Positions 9,739 to 19,425 of a stretch of DNA of 64,000 nucleotides are shown here, piece after piece. The position numbers were made by a program, and so were the translations under genes. The stretch is from NCBI RefSeq assembly GCF_023700745.1, contig NZ_JAMPYG010000008.1, positions 62,001-126,000 on the forward strand, given 5' to 3'. This DNA comes from Rhodoferax sp. (GTDB lineage Bacteria; Pseudomonadota; Gammaproteobacteria; Burkholderiales; Burkholderiaceae_C). Position 1 is the first letter of the stretch. Every line of letters starts with the position of its first letter. The notes beneath the pieces were generated by a model. That model saw only the letters and a list, made by a program, of their open reading frames with translations, did no database searches and was not told the DNA's origin.

Positions 9739-10875
9739 TCAGGCCGTGATGCCCATGGCGTCGAGCGCCGTTGCCAAGTGGGCCACGCTGCGGTCGGCGT
9801 TGTGCAGCTTTTCCAGACCGAACAGGCCAACGCGGAAGGTTGAAAAATCGGCGGGCTCGTCACACTGCAGCGGCACGCCGGCGGCGGTTTGCAGGCCCAG
9901 CGCCAGGAATTTCTTGCTGTTCTGGATGTCGGCATCACTGGTGTAACTCACCACCACGCCGGGGGCCTTGAAGCCCTCGGCAGCCACACTCCTGATACCG
10001 CGGCTCTCGAACAGGGTGCGCACCCTGGCACCGAGCGCCGCCTGCTCAGCCTTGACCTTCTCGAACCCGTAGGCGCGGGTTTCCTGCATGACCTCGCGCA
10101 GGCGGGTCAGCGCGTCGGTCGGCATGGTGGCGTGGTAGGCGTGACCGCCTTTTTCGTAGGTCTCCATGATCTGCAGCCACTTCTTCAAGTCGCAGGCAAA
10201 GCTGGTGCTGGTGGTGACGTCAATGGCAGCGCGCGCCCGACTGCTCAACATCACCATGGCGCAGCAGGGCGAGCCGCTCCAGCCTTTTTGCGGCGCACTC
10301 ACCAGCACATCGACCCCGGTAGCTTCCATGTCGACCCACATGGCGCCCGAGGCGATGCAGTCCAGCACAAAGAGACCGCCCACTTCATGCACCGCATCAG
10401 CCACGGCTTTCAGGTAGTCGTCGGGCAGCATCATGCCGGCGGCAGTTTCCACATGCGGGGCAAACACCACGTCAGGCTTGTTGGCGCGGATGCTGGCCAC
10501 CACCTCGTCCACCGGGCAGGGAATCCAGGGCGATTGTTTGTCCGCCCCGGTGCGCCGGGCCTTGAGCACGATGGACTCTGCCGGGATCTGCCCCATGTCA
10601 AAAATCTGCGTCCAGCGGTAGCTGAACCAGCCATTGCGGATCACCAGCGCCTTTTTGCCGGTGGCAAACTGGCGCGCCACGGCTTCCATGCCAAAGGTAC
10701 CGCTGCCCGGCACCAGCACCGCCGAGGGGGCGTGGTAAACCTCCTTGAGGATGCTGGAGATGTCTTTCATCACGCCCTGAAAGCGTTGCGACATGTGGTT
10801 GAGCGCACGGTCGGTGTAGACCACAGAGAACTCAAGCAGGCCATCAGGGTCGATGTGGGGAAGAAGTCCGGGCAT
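9739..10875 (-). CDS. Class V aminotransferase (alanine-glyoxylate-type)
   Basis: PGSGTFGMEAVARQF; FVLDCIASGAMWVDMEATGVDVLVSAPQKGWSGSPCCAMVML. Confidence 0.85.
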   Translation of the reverse strand: MPGLLPHIDPDGLLEFSVVYTDRALNHMSQRFQGVMKDISSILKEVYHAPSAVLVPGSGTFGMEAVARQFATGKKALVIRNGWFSYRWTQIFDMGQIPAESIVLKARRTGADKQSPWIPCPVDEVVASIRANKPDVVFAPHVETAAGMMLPDDYLKAVADAVHEVGGLFVLDCIASGAMWVDMEATGVDVLVSAPQKGWSGSPCCAMVMLSSRARAAIDVTTSTSFACDLKKWLQIMETYEKGGHAYHATMPTDALTRLREVMQETRAYGFEKVKAEQAALGARVRTLFESRGIRSVAAEGFKAPGVVVSYTSDADIQNSKKFLALGLQTAAGVPLQCDEPADFSTFRVGLFGLEKLHNADRSVAHLATALDAMGITA

Positions 10876-10955
10876 GGAAAACGCTCCTGTGAATGGGTTG
10901 TCAATGCGTTTAGCTTAGCACGGGGGGTGAACCGTGAACACCCTGAATAACCCAG

Positions 10956-11870
10956 TCAAACCTGAGGCGGCACCTGGTGCACCGTTTGAACCAGCCAATC
11001 CAGGAAAATCTGGGTCGCCGCCAGGTGGTCCTGCCCTGCGGGGCGCACCAGGTAATAGGCACGCTGGTTGTCCAGGGGCCGGTCACAAGCCACCACCAGG
11101 TCACCGCGCGCCAGTTCGGAGTCGATCAGCAAGCGCGGCACCAAGGCCAGGCCCATGCCATGGACGGCCGCAGCCACCGTCATGGAAAACAGCTCAAAAC
11201 GAGCCCCTGACAGGGCCTGCGGCGCGACCACACCTTGTGCCTCGAACCACTGCCGCCAGGCGTCGGGGCGAGTGCTTTGCTGCAGCAAGGGGAGTCTCAT
11301 AAGCGCTTCCGGCAACAACTTGTCCAGCCCTTGCAGCAGGCTGGGGTGGCACACCGGCAGCACCACTTCGTCGAGCAATTTGGTCGCCTGGGTGCCGGCC
11401 CACTGGCCAACTTGCTCGGGCGTGCCGGCAAACAGCGCGCAATCGAACGGCGTGTCGGCAAACATGAAGGGCCGGGTGCGCGTCTCGATGTGCACGGTGA
11501 GTTCGGGCTGCACCCGTTTGAGCCCGGGCAAGCGCGGAATCAGCCAGCGCGTGGCAAAGGTGGGCACAGCCGCCAGATGCAACACGCTACCCCGCCCCTG
11601 TGTGCTCATCACGTCAAGCGTATCCTGCTCCAGCGCCTGCAGGCGCAAGGCCACCTGCGCTGCGTAGTCGCGCCCGCGCGCGGTCAAGCTGACGCCATGG
11701 CGGGTGCGTTTGAACAAGGCCACGCCCACAAAATCTTCCAGCGCGGTAAGCTGGCGCGACACCGCGCCCTGGGTCAGTGCCAGCTCTTGTGCAGCACGGG
11801 TGTAGCTCTGGTGGCGGGCCGCTGCTTCGAAGCAGGCCAGTGCCTGGAGAGAAGGGATCTTTCTGCGCAT
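10956..11870 (-). CDS. LysR-type regulator (GcvA/GcdR-like), divergent to gcdH
   Basis: MRRKIPSLQALACFEAAARHQSYTRAAQELALTQGAVSRQLTALEDFVG; position divergent to glutaryl-CoA dehydrogenase. Confidence 0.8.
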   Translation of the reverse strand: MRRKIPSLQALACFEAAARHQSYTRAAQELALTQGAVSRQLTALEDFVGVALFKRTRHGVSLTARGRDYAAQVALRLQALEQDTLDVMSTQGRGSVLHLAAVPTFATRWLIPRLPGLKRVQPELTVHIETRTRPFMFADTPFDCALFAGTPEQVGQWAGTQATKLLDEVVLPVCHPSLLQGLDKLLPEALMRLPLLQQSTRPDAWRQWFEAQGVVAPQALSGARFELFSMTVAAAVHGMGLALVPRLLIDSELARGDLVVACDRPLDNQRAYYLVRPAGQDHLAATQIFLDWLVQTVHQVPPQV

Positions 11871-12031
11871 GATGTGCGTAATGTACACAAAACTGTTCAA
11901 ATAAGTCTATTTATCCGCTTTAATTGACTCAATATATGATTTTTTCTCAATTCAAAGTGAGAACAAGTCGTTTGCCAAGTCGCTCGCATGGGCGCTACCA
12001 TTGCGCTATTCAACATCCACCGGAGAACCCC

Positions 12032-13225
12032 ATGGCCAAAGCAAGCTTCAACTGGCAAGACCCCTTTTTGCTCGACAACCAACTCAGCGACGACGAGCGC
12101 ATGATCAAGGAAGCTGCCGCTGCCTACTGCCAGGACAAGCTGCAGCCGCGCGTGATCGAGGCCTTTCGCAAGGAGCAAACCGATGTCGCCATCTTCCGCG
12201 AAATGGGCGAACTCGGCCTGCTTGGGCCCACGATCCCCGAAGCCTATGGCGGCCCCGGCCTGAACTACGTCGCTTATGGTCTGATCGCCCGCGAAGTCGA
12301 GCGTGTGGACAGCGGTTACCGCTCGATGATGAGTGTGCAAAGTTCACTGGTGATGGTGCCTATTTTTGAATTTGGCAATGAAGCCACCAAACAAAAGTAC
12401 CTGCCCAAACTCGCCACCGGCGAGTGGATCGGCTGCTTCGGCCTGACCGAACCCAACCACGGCTCGGACCCGGCCAGCATGCTGAGCCGCGCGGTCAAGG
12501 TGCCCGGCGGCTACAAACTGTCAGGCAGCAAGATGTGGATTTCCAACAGCCCGATCGCCGATGTGTTTGTGGTCTGGGCCAAAGAAGTGTCCGAGTCCGG
12601 CGCGGTCGGCCCGATTCGCGGCTTTGTGCTGGACAAGGGCGCGGCGGGTTTGAGCGCCCCGGCCATTCACGGCAAAGTGGGTTTGCGCGCCAGCATCACT
12701 GGCGAGATCGTCATGGACGGCGTGTTCTGCCCCGAAGAAAATGCCTTCCCCGAAGTGCAAGGCCTCAAAGGCCCGTTCACCTGCCTGAACAGCGCGCGTT
12801 ACGGCATTGCCTGGGGCGCGCTGGGCGCCGCCGAAGACTGCTGGCACCGTTCGCGCCAGTACGTGCTGGACCGCCAGCAGTTCGGCCGCCCGCTGGCCGC
12901 CAACCAGTTGATTCAAAAGAAGCTGGCTGACATGCAGACCGAAATCGCACTCGGCCTGCAGGGCTGCCTGCGCCTGGGCCGCATGAAGGACGAAGGCACG
13001 GCGGCGGTGGAAATCACCTCGATCCTGAAACGCAACTCCTGCGGCAAGGCGCTGGACGTGGCGCGCCTGGCGCGCGACATGATGGGTGGCAACGGCATCA
13101 GCGACGAGTTCGGCGTGGCGCGGCATCTGGTGAACCTGGAAGTGGTCAACACCTACGAAGGCACGCACGACATCCATGCGCTGATTCTGGGCCGGGCGCA
13201 GACGGGCATTGCGGCGTTCAACTAA
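12032..13225 (+). CDS. gcdH: Glutaryl-CoA dehydrogenase
   Basis: [76 protein letters not shown]. Confidence 0.93.
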   Translation: MAKASFNWQDPFLLDNQLSDDERMIKEAAAAYCQDKLQPRVIEAFRKEQTDVAIFREMGELGLLGPTIPEAYGGPGLNYVAYGLIAREVERVDSGYRSMMSVQSSLVMVPIFEFGNEATKQKYLPKLATGEWIGCFGLTEPNHGSDPASMLSRAVKVPGGYKLSGSKMWISNSPIADVFVVWAKEVSESGAVGPIRGFVLDKGAAGLSAPAIHGKVGLRASITGEIVMDGVFCPEENAFPEVQGLKGPFTCLNSARYGIAWGALGAAEDCWHRSRQYVLDRQQFGRPLAANQLIQKKLADMQTEIALGLQGCLRLGRMKDEGTAAVEITSILKRNSCGKALDVARLARDMMGGNGISDEFGVARHLVNLEVVNTYEGTHDIHALILGRAQTGIAAFN

Positions 13226-13289
13226 TTGGGGTCAGATTCCAATTGATTTCATTTTTTTGTGAGACGGCAGTTTTGGATGGTCTGTGAGG

Positions 13290-13369
13290 GCAGCGGGCGG
13301 GGTACTGGGCTCCGCCTCATACGCGCTTCGCTTTGCGAAATCGGCGAATCCCAATACCCCACCCGCTGC
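13290..13369. repeat. Long imperfect hairpin 1 with conserved core
   Basis: Arms gcagcgggcggggtactgggctcc (13290-13313) and gaatcccaataccccacccgctgc (13346-13369), 20/24 complementary; core gcctcatacgcgcttcgctttgcgaaatcggc. Confidence 0.9.
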
Positions 13370-13454
13370 TGTGCACGCTCTGCTTTGCTGAGATTGAAAC
13401 TGAAATGCAAGCCCAAGTTGTTATTCATCTTTGCAAACGCACGCTCGACCCAGG

Positions 13455-13528
13455 CCATGGGGGCTTAGGCTAGGGGCCGATTTCGCAAAGCGAAGCGCGT
13501 ATGAGGCCCCCAGCCTAAGCTCCCATGG
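13455..13528. repeat. Long imperfect hairpin 2 with the same core inverted
   Basis: Arms ccatgggggcttaggctaggggcc (13455-13478) and ggcccccagcctaagctcccatgg (13505-13528), 22/24 complementary; core is the exact reverse complement of the hairpin 1 core. Confidence 0.9.
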
Positions 13529-13587
13529 CCAGTCACCAAAACCAACCTGCTAACGAATGAATCCTGGCTTAAAGGCCAAAAACAAAA

Positions 13588-14835
13588 ATGACAACACAAG
13601 CCGCCCTCTCCCACCTCAAGGTTCTCGACCTCTCGCGCGTGCTTGCCGGCCCCTGGTGCACCCAGATGCTGGCCGACCTGGGTGCCGACGTGATCAAGGT
13701 CGAACGCCCCGGTGCGGGGGACGACACGCGCCACTGGGGGCCACCCTTCCTCCAGGATGCGCAAGGCAAGGACACCAACCAGGCCACCTATTTCACCGCC
13801 TGCAACCGCAACAAACGGGCCATCACGCTCGACATGGCACAAATCGAGGGCCAGGCGCTGATCCTCAAAATGGCGGCGCAAAGCGATATCCTGGTGGAGA
13901 ACTTCAAGGTCGGGGGCTTGAAACAGTACGGACTGGATTACGACAGCCTCAAAGCGGTCAACCCGCGCCTGATTTACTGCTCGGTCACCGGCTTTGGCCA
14001 GGACGGACCGTACGCCGAACGCGCCGGTTACGACCTGATGATCCAGGCCATGAGCGGCCTGATGAGTATCACCGGCCATGCCGACGGCGAGCCCGGCGGC
14101 GGCCCGATGCGCATGGGCGTAGCGCTGATTGACGTGCTCACCGGCATTTACGCCTGCAGTGCCATTTTGGCCGCGATCGAAGTGCGGCATCGCACGGGGG
14201 AGGGCCAGCACATCGACATGGCACTGCTGGACGTGGGCATGGCGGTACTGGCCAACCAGGCGGCAGGTTTTTTGAACACTGGCAAGGTACCGCAGCGCCA
14301 GGGCAATACGCACCCGAGCCTGGCGCCTTACCAAACCTTCGAAACCCTGGACGGCAGCATGTTGCTGGCGGTCGGCAACGACGGCCAGTTTGCCCGCTTT
14401 TGCGAAGCCGCCGGCCACCCCGAGTGGGCAAAAGATGCACGTTTTGCCAGCAACACCCTGCGCGTCCAACACCGCACCGCCCTGATTCCGGCGCTGCAGG
14501 CGGTCACGCGCACGCGCAGCACGGCGCAGTGGATTGCGCTGCTCGAAGACAAAGCCGTGCCCTGCGGTCCGATCAACGACATGGGTCAGGCCTTTGCCGA
14601 CGCCCAGGTGCAGGCGCGCGGCTTAAGGGTGGACCAAGCCGTCGCCAGCTGCCAGCCAGCCGCAGGCGCGGTGGCAAGCATCGCCACGGTGGCCAGTCCA
14701 CTGCGCCTGATGGCGACGCCGCCGGTGTTGCACCGTCCGCCGCCCGCCTTGGGTGAGCACACCGACGAGGTGCTGGCTGAATTAGGGCTGGATGCGGCGC
14801 AAGTGGCAGGCTTGCGCCAACGCGGTGTGGTCTAG
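13588..14835 (+). CDS. CaiB/BaiF family (class III) CoA-transferase, probably glutarate CoA-transferase
   Basis: LKVLDLSRVLAGPWCTQMLADLGADVIKVERPGAGDDTRHWGPPF; GQHIDMALLDVGMAVLANQ; linked to gcdH. Confidence 0.88.
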   Translation: MTTQAALSHLKVLDLSRVLAGPWCTQMLADLGADVIKVERPGAGDDTRHWGPPFLQDAQGKDTNQATYFTACNRNKRAITLDMAQIEGQALILKMAAQSDILVENFKVGGLKQYGLDYDSLKAVNPRLIYCSVTGFGQDGPYAERAGYDLMIQAMSGLMSITGHADGEPGGGPMRMGVALIDVLTGIYACSAILAAIEVRHRTGEGQHIDMALLDVGMAVLANQAAGFLNTGKVPQRQGNTHPSLAPYQTFETLDGSMLLAVGNDGQFARFCEAAGHPEWAKDARFASNTLRVQHRTALIPALQAVTRTRSTAQWIALLEDKAVPCGPINDMGQAFADAQVQARGLRVDQAVASCQPAAGAVASIATVASPLRLMATPPVLHRPPPALGEHTDEVLAELGLDAAQVAGLRQRGVV

Positions 14836-14862
14836 CGATGAAACCAGCGCGGCGGACGCCCG

Positions 14863-15372
14863 TCAGGCACGGGCTACGGCTTCGAGGTGGACGGCATCAA
14901 ATTTCAGATGGTGCATGCTCTCGCGCAGGATCAGCAGCGTGGCGGCGAACTGCAGGTCGGCCGGAATGCCGGCGCTCGCCGCGGGACGTCCCATCGACAA
15001 AGCGGCCAGCAGGTTAAACAGGCGCTCTACCTGATTCAGTGAAAGTACGCTGGCCGCCCCGTCGGCAAGCCCTGCGCTGCGCCCGAGCGCTTCAATGACA
15101 GCCGCCGGCGCACGCACCGTGGCCTGCGGCGCCGCGATGACTGGCACGCGGCTGAGCTCGTCCTCGACCACCATGATGGCGGCCTCCAGCTCACCCGCTG
15201 ACGGTGGGCTGTGGCCAAAGCACTCCGTTGCGGTTCGGCTGAAACCCATGGCCAGTGACAGCGTTTGTGCGGCGGCACCGCTACCCGCCCAAAAGACCGT
15301 CTGGTGCGCCCCAATGTGCAGCACCGGCTGAACCGTATCGGACCGGGGTGCCGCAGGCGTCATGTCATTCAA
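14863..15372 (-). CDS. Hypothetical protein
   Basis: 169-aa ORF between gcdG-like gene and esterase, no motif recognised. Confidence 0.55.
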   Translation of the reverse strand: MNDMTPAAPRSDTVQPVLHIGAHQTVFWAGSGAAAQTLSLAMGFSRTATECFGHSPPSAGELEAAIMVVEDELSRVPVIAAPQATVRAPAAVIEALGRSAGLADGAASVLSLNQVERLFNLLAALSMGRPAASAGIPADLQFAATLLILRESMHHLKFDAVHLEAVARA

Positions 15373-16060
15373 CCTTTAAAACACCGTTGAGCCACTGCAG
15401 AAAATCGGCCTGCATGGCCGCGCTGATGCCGTGGTCGATGGGGTACCGCCGACTGCGATGCGCCACCCCCAATTGCGACAACAAAGCCTCCGAGCGCTGC
15501 GCCCACAGCACCGGCAACTTGCTATCAAAGTCGCCATGGCCGATAAAAGCCTGCAGCGCGGCCAGGCGTGCCGGTGCGGCCAGATGGGGTTCGAGTTCAG
15601 GCAGGATGCGACCGGACAAGATGCCGAAACCGGCCACGCTTTCAGGCGCCGTCAAGGCGACGCTGGCGCTCAGGATGCCGCCCTGGCTGAAGCCCGCAAT
15701 CACGGTCTGCTGCGGTGCAATGCCGTAGGCCGCTTGCACCTGCGCGACAAACCGGATCAGGTCCAGGCGGCTTTGCTCGGCCTCCTGCGCTTCGATGCGC
15801 GGGCCACTGGCGGTGAAGGCAACGCGAAACCAGGCAAATTGACCCGGCCCCAAGGTCAAGGGACCGCGCGGCAACACCACCAGGGTGTCGGGATTGACGT
15901 CGTTCGCAAGCTCAGCCAGGTTGGACTCGGAACCACCCACGCCATGCAGCAACACCAGCAAGGCCCTGGGCCTGTCCGGCTGGGGTTGCCGGATGCGAAA
16001 CGCCAAGGCAAAGTCGGCGCCCTGTTGCAAGGGCGACACCCCTGGGTTCAAGAAGCTCAT
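15365..16060 (-). CDS. Alpha/beta-hydrolase, phospholipase/carboxylesterase (YpfH-like)
   Basis: LLVLLHGVGGSESNLAELA; VIAGFSQGGILSASVAL; start placed at MSFLNPGVS, overlapping upstream gene by 4 nt. Confidence 0.85.
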   Translation of the reverse strand: MSFLNPGVSPLQQGADFALAFRIRQPQPDRPRALLVLLHGVGGSESNLAELANDVNPDTLVVLPRGPLTLGPGQFAWFRVAFTASGPRIEAQEAEQSRLDLIRFVAQVQAAYGIAPQQTVIAGFSQGGILSASVALTAPESVAGFGILSGRILPELEPHLAAPARLAALQAFIGHGDFDSKLPVLWAQRSEALLSQLGVAHRSRRYPIDHGISAAMQADFLQWLNGVLKVE

Positions 16061-16884
16061 GCTGCCACCTCTGCGACCGGGCTTGCCGCGTTGCGCAAAC
16101 CCCAGCCATAGGACTCCATTGACAGCACACCATAGGTGATGTCGCCGGTAATGACCTGCGCGGCCTCGGCCTCGTGGCTGGCGCCCAGCGCCACCAGCAA
16201 AGGCAAAAAGTGTTCCTGCGTGGGGTGGGCACGCTCGGCATGTGGCGCCAGGCGGCGGTAGTCCAGCAGCGCCGCCACGTCGGCGCGGCTGACGGCCTGA
16301 CGGACCCAATGGGCGAACTCGACAGCGTAGTCGACAGCAGGCGCTGCAGGGCGCTGCAGCTCGTAGAGGTTGTGCGTCATGCTGCCGGAGCCCACGATCA
16401 GCACGCCCTGGTCGCGCAGCGGCGCCAGCGCCCGGCCCAAGGCCAGCGCCCCGGCGGTATCCAGATGGTGCGGCATGGAGACCTGGAACACTGGCACGTT
16501 GGCTTGCGGCAACAAGTGGAACAGTGGCACCCAGGCGCCATGGTCGAGACCACGATGCGCCTCCGCGCTCACAGACCAACCCGCCTGAGCCAACAGCTGC
16601 AGCGCGCCCAAGGCCAGCTCGGGCTGACCCGGCGCCGGGTACTGCAGCGCATACAGCGCAGCCGGGAAGCCGCCAAAGTCGTGAACGGTTTCAGGGGTCG
16701 GTGTTGTCAGTACCTGCAGCTCGCGGGTTTGCCAGTGCGGCGACACCACCAGCACCGCCTTGATACCTGTGAGTTGTTGCCCCAGGGCGCGCAGATTGGC
16801 GCCAAGGAGCCCGGGCTCCAAGGCCAACGTGGGGGCACCATGCGAGATGAAGAAAACGGGCGCGCGCAGCTGGGTCGTGTTCAT
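16057..16884 (-). CDS. ygiD: LigB-domain extradiol ring-cleavage dioxygenase (4,5-DOPA dioxygenase, YgiD-like)
   Basis: FFISHGAPTLALEPG; VVSPHWQTRELQVLT; GLDHGAWVPL; VLIVGSGSMTHNL. Confidence 0.88.
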   Translation of the reverse strand: MNTTQLRAPVFFISHGAPTLALEPGLLGANLRALGQQLTGIKAVLVVSPHWQTRELQVLTTPTPETVHDFGGFPAALYALQYPAPGQPELALGALQLLAQAGWSVSAEAHRGLDHGAWVPLFHLLPQANVPVFQVSMPHHLDTAGALALGRALAPLRDQGVLIVGSGSMTHNLYELQRPAAPAVDYAVEFAHWVRQAVSRADVAALLDYRRLAPHAERAHPTQEHFLPLLVALGASHEAEAAQVITGDITYGVLSMESYGWGLRNAASPVAEVAA

Positions 16885-17066
16885 GGCAATTTCCAGAAGG
16901 TTGAGAGGTGTAGCTGAACCGAGTATGCAATAACCCAGGATTTAATCATTCAAATAAATCGAATCACAACATCAATCAGATTGAACCGATTTGGATTAAT
17001 AGACCCATAAACTTCTTTCCATCGCAGCAGGATAAACCCTGTCCAACCCATTTCCGGAGAAGCATT

Positions 17067-17642
17067 TTGACCCCACCCCTGTCCGCCCGAGTGCCAACAG
17101 CCGCCCGCTACAGCGCGACGGCCATGGTTTTGCACTGGTTGCTGGCGCTGGTCATCGTGACCATGTTTGTGGTTGGCGTGTACATGACCGATCTGCCTTT
17201 TTCCCCGCAGCGACTGAAACTCTACAACTGGCACAAATGGGCGGGCGTCACGTTTTTGGCGCTGACGGTATGGCGCATGGTGTGGCGCGTCACACACCGT
17301 CCACCGACATTGCCCATCACCGTGACCAGGAACATGCCGGGCTGGCAAATCCGGGCCTACCATGCCACGCACCATCTGATATACCTGCTGTTTTTTGCCG
17401 TGCCGCTGGTCGGCTGGGCCTACAGCTCGGCGGCCGGGTTCCCGATTGTCTGGTTTGGCCAGATGCCCCTGCCCGATTTGCTGCCCGTCAACAAGGAGCT
17501 GGCTGAACTCATCAAGCCTTTGCACAAGCTGATGGCGCTGGCGCTGCTGGCGCTGGCCGGTCTGCACATCGCCGCGGCACTCAAACACCACCTGGTGGAC
17601 CGTGACGGCCTGCTGTCACGCATGTTGCCCACCCGTTCCTGA
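17067..17642 (+). CDS. Cytochrome b561
   Basis: RYSATAMVLHWLLALVIV; LYNWHKWAGVTFL; YHATHHLIYLLFF; LHKLMALALLALAGLHIAAALKHH; TTG start. Confidence 0.9.
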   Translation: MTPPLSARVPTAARYSATAMVLHWLLALVIVTMFVVGVYMTDLPFSPQRLKLYNWHKWAGVTFLALTVWRMVWRVTHRPPTLPITVTRNMPGWQIRAYHATHHLIYLLFFAVPLVGWAYSSAAGFPIVWFGQMPLPDLLPVNKELAELIKPLHKLMALALLALAGLHIAAALKHHLVDRDGLLSRMLPTRS

Positions 17643-17670
17643 ACACACCGCCTGTCACGGAGTCCACACC

Positions 17671-18246
17671 ATGAATTTTTTCGCCCTCATTCCCGCCGTC
17701 CTGACCGTGGCATTCAGCGCTGCTGCCATGCCCGCTGCGGCCCAGCAAAAGCTGCTGACCAGCCAGAGCAGCATCGCCTTCGAAGTCAAACAGATGGGGG
17801 TGCCGGTGCAAGGGCATTTCAAGAAGTTCGATGCCCAGATCAGTTTTGACGCGGCCAAACTGGCAACCAGCAAAGTCACCTTGGCCGTCGACATCGCCAG
17901 CGCCACGCTGGGCGCGCCTGAAATGGATGCCGAGCTGCCCAAAGCCACCTGGTTCAACACCGCCAAATTCCCGCAAGCCCAATTCACGTCCTCCGCCTTC
18001 AAGTCCCTGGGTGGAGGCAAGTACGAAGTGGCGGGCAAGCTTGCCATCAAGGGCCAAAGCCACGATGTGACCGTGCCGCTGGCCATGTCACAAAACGGCG
18101 CCACCACCACGGCAACCGGTGTGCTACCCATCAAACGGCTGGCATTCAGGATCGGCGAAGGCGACTGGGCCGACACCTCGATGGTGGCCGATGACGTGCA
18201 GGTCAGATTCAAGTTGGCCCTGAGCGGGATCCCCAAGCTGCCCTGA
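17671..18246 (+). CDS. YceI-family periplasmic protein
   Basis: Signal peptide; SSIAFEVKQMGVPVQGHFKKFDAQISFD; YceI pattern. Confidence 0.88.
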   Translation: MNFFALIPAVLTVAFSAAAMPAAAQQKLLTSQSSIAFEVKQMGVPVQGHFKKFDAQISFDAAKLATSKVTLAVDIASATLGAPEMDAELPKATWFNTAKFPQAQFTSSAFKSLGGGKYEVAGKLAIKGQSHDVTVPLAMSQNGATTTATGVLPIKRLAFRIGEGDWADTSMVADDVQVRFKLALSGIPKLP

Positions 18247-18299
18247 TCGACCGATCAAGCATTTTTTTACCTTTCCCTTAACCCTCTCTGGAGCTTTCC

Positions 18300-18872
18300 A
18301 TGCGTTTATCCCTCATTTCTGCTGCTGCCTTGTCCCTGCTCGCGCTGGGCTCCCAGGCCCAGGCAGCCAACTACGCCATTGACCCGGCCCACACCTACGT
18401 GACGTTTGAGATCGACCACTTTGGCACCTCGACCAACCGCGGCCGTTTTGACAAAAAAGAAGGCAAGGTTGAATTTGACCGCGCCGCCAAGACCGGCAAG
18501 GTCGATATCGCCATTGACACCAAGTCGGTCAACACCGGCTTTGGCGCCTTCAACGAGCACCTGCAAAGCGCCGAGCTGCTGGACGCCGCCAAGTTTCCCA
18601 AGATGACCTTTGTGTCCACCCAGTTCAACTTCAACGGCGACAAGCTGGCCGACATCGCCGGCAACCTGACCCTGCTCGGCAAAACACAGCCGGTCACGCT
18701 CAAGGCCACCAACTTCAATTGCTACGACAACCCCATGCTCAAGCGTGAAGTGTGCGGCGGCGACTTCGAAGCCACCATCGACCGCACCCAGTTTGGGGTG
18801 AACTACGGCATTGACTGGGGGTTTCCGAAAAACGTACGGCTGCTGATCCAGGTCGAAGCCATCAAGCAGTAA
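18300..18872 (+). CDS. YceI-family periplasmic protein
   Basis: AANYAIDPAHTYVTFEIDHFGTSTNRGRFDKKEGKVEFD; ends RTQFGVNYGIDWGFPKNVRLLIQVEAIKQ. Confidence 0.92.
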   Translation: MRLSLISAAALSLLALGSQAQAANYAIDPAHTYVTFEIDHFGTSTNRGRFDKKEGKVEFDRAAKTGKVDIAIDTKSVNTGFGAFNEHLQSAELLDAAKFPKMTFVSTQFNFNGDKLADIAGNLTLLGKTQPVTLKATNFNCYDNPMLKREVCGGDFEATIDRTQFGVNYGIDWGFPKNVRLLIQVEAIKQ

Positions 18873-19410
18873 TTTCGCACACCTGACGCGCAAACGCCTC
18901 CACCTGCCCCCAGTCGGTGAACTCCACCACCGCTGTCGGGTCGGTGGGGCCCTTGGTGATCAGCATGATGAACCGGATCATCTGGCGATCAAAAAAACCA
19001 TACCTTGGGTAATCCAGCTTGCCAGCGAACACCCCCGTCAGACGGGGTTTCCATCTGATGCTTTTGAGCAACTTGCGGCAATAGGGATTGGTTTCAGGGG
19101 TGTTCTTGTCGGGCTTGCGCGCCACGATGTTGACTGAGAAAAATGCGCTGGGCCGGCTCTCCAGCAGCGCCTGATGCCGACCAATGAATTCCGTCACCAG
19201 TGGCTGGTGGTGGCCATAACGGATGCTGGCGCCGATCACAATGCGTTCAAAGCTGTTCAGGTCCAGCGCCCCGGCTTCAGCCAGCAAGGCCACCGTCACC
19301 GGCCGCCCCAAACCCTCCATGACCTGCTTCATCCGATCGCAAATCCGTTTGGTATGACCGTCGGTGGTGGCATAAGCGATCAAAATGCGTTCAGCAGTGG
19401 GTTCCGTCAT
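18862..19410 (-). CDS. hemG: Flavodoxin-domain protein, HemG-like protoporphyrinogen oxidase
   Basis: ILIAYATTDGHTKRICDRM; IVIGASIRYGHHQP; PRYGFFDRQMIRFIMLITKGPTDP. Confidence 0.82.
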   Translation of the reverse strand: MTEPTAERILIAYATTDGHTKRICDRMKQVMEGLGRPVTVALLAEAGALDLNSFERIVIGASIRYGHHQPLVTEFIGRHQALLESRPSAFFSVNIVARKPDKNTPETNPYCRKLLKSIRWKPRLTGVFAGKLDYPRYGFFDRQMIRFIMLITKGPTDPTAVVEFTDWGQVEAFARQVCEITA

Positions 19411-19425
19411 GGCAGGCTTACCAGT

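Noticed and set aside
13259-13468. 69-aa ORFs on both strands within the hairpin block
   Set aside because: They simply read through the palindromes; no motif or RBS; the structure explains the sequence better
13290-13528. Hairpin pair as a CRISPR or integron attC array
   Set aside because: Only two units in inverted orientation, no regular spacers, and no attC-type GTTRRRY/RYYYAAC ends or integrase nearby
13290-13528. Hairpins as simple intrinsic terminators
   Set aside because: Neither is followed by a T-run; stems are far longer than needed and loops are conserved
15365-16579. 404-aa extended version of the esterase ORF
   Set aside because: N-terminal half is out-of-frame overlap with ygiD; the good start is MSFLNPGVS at 16060
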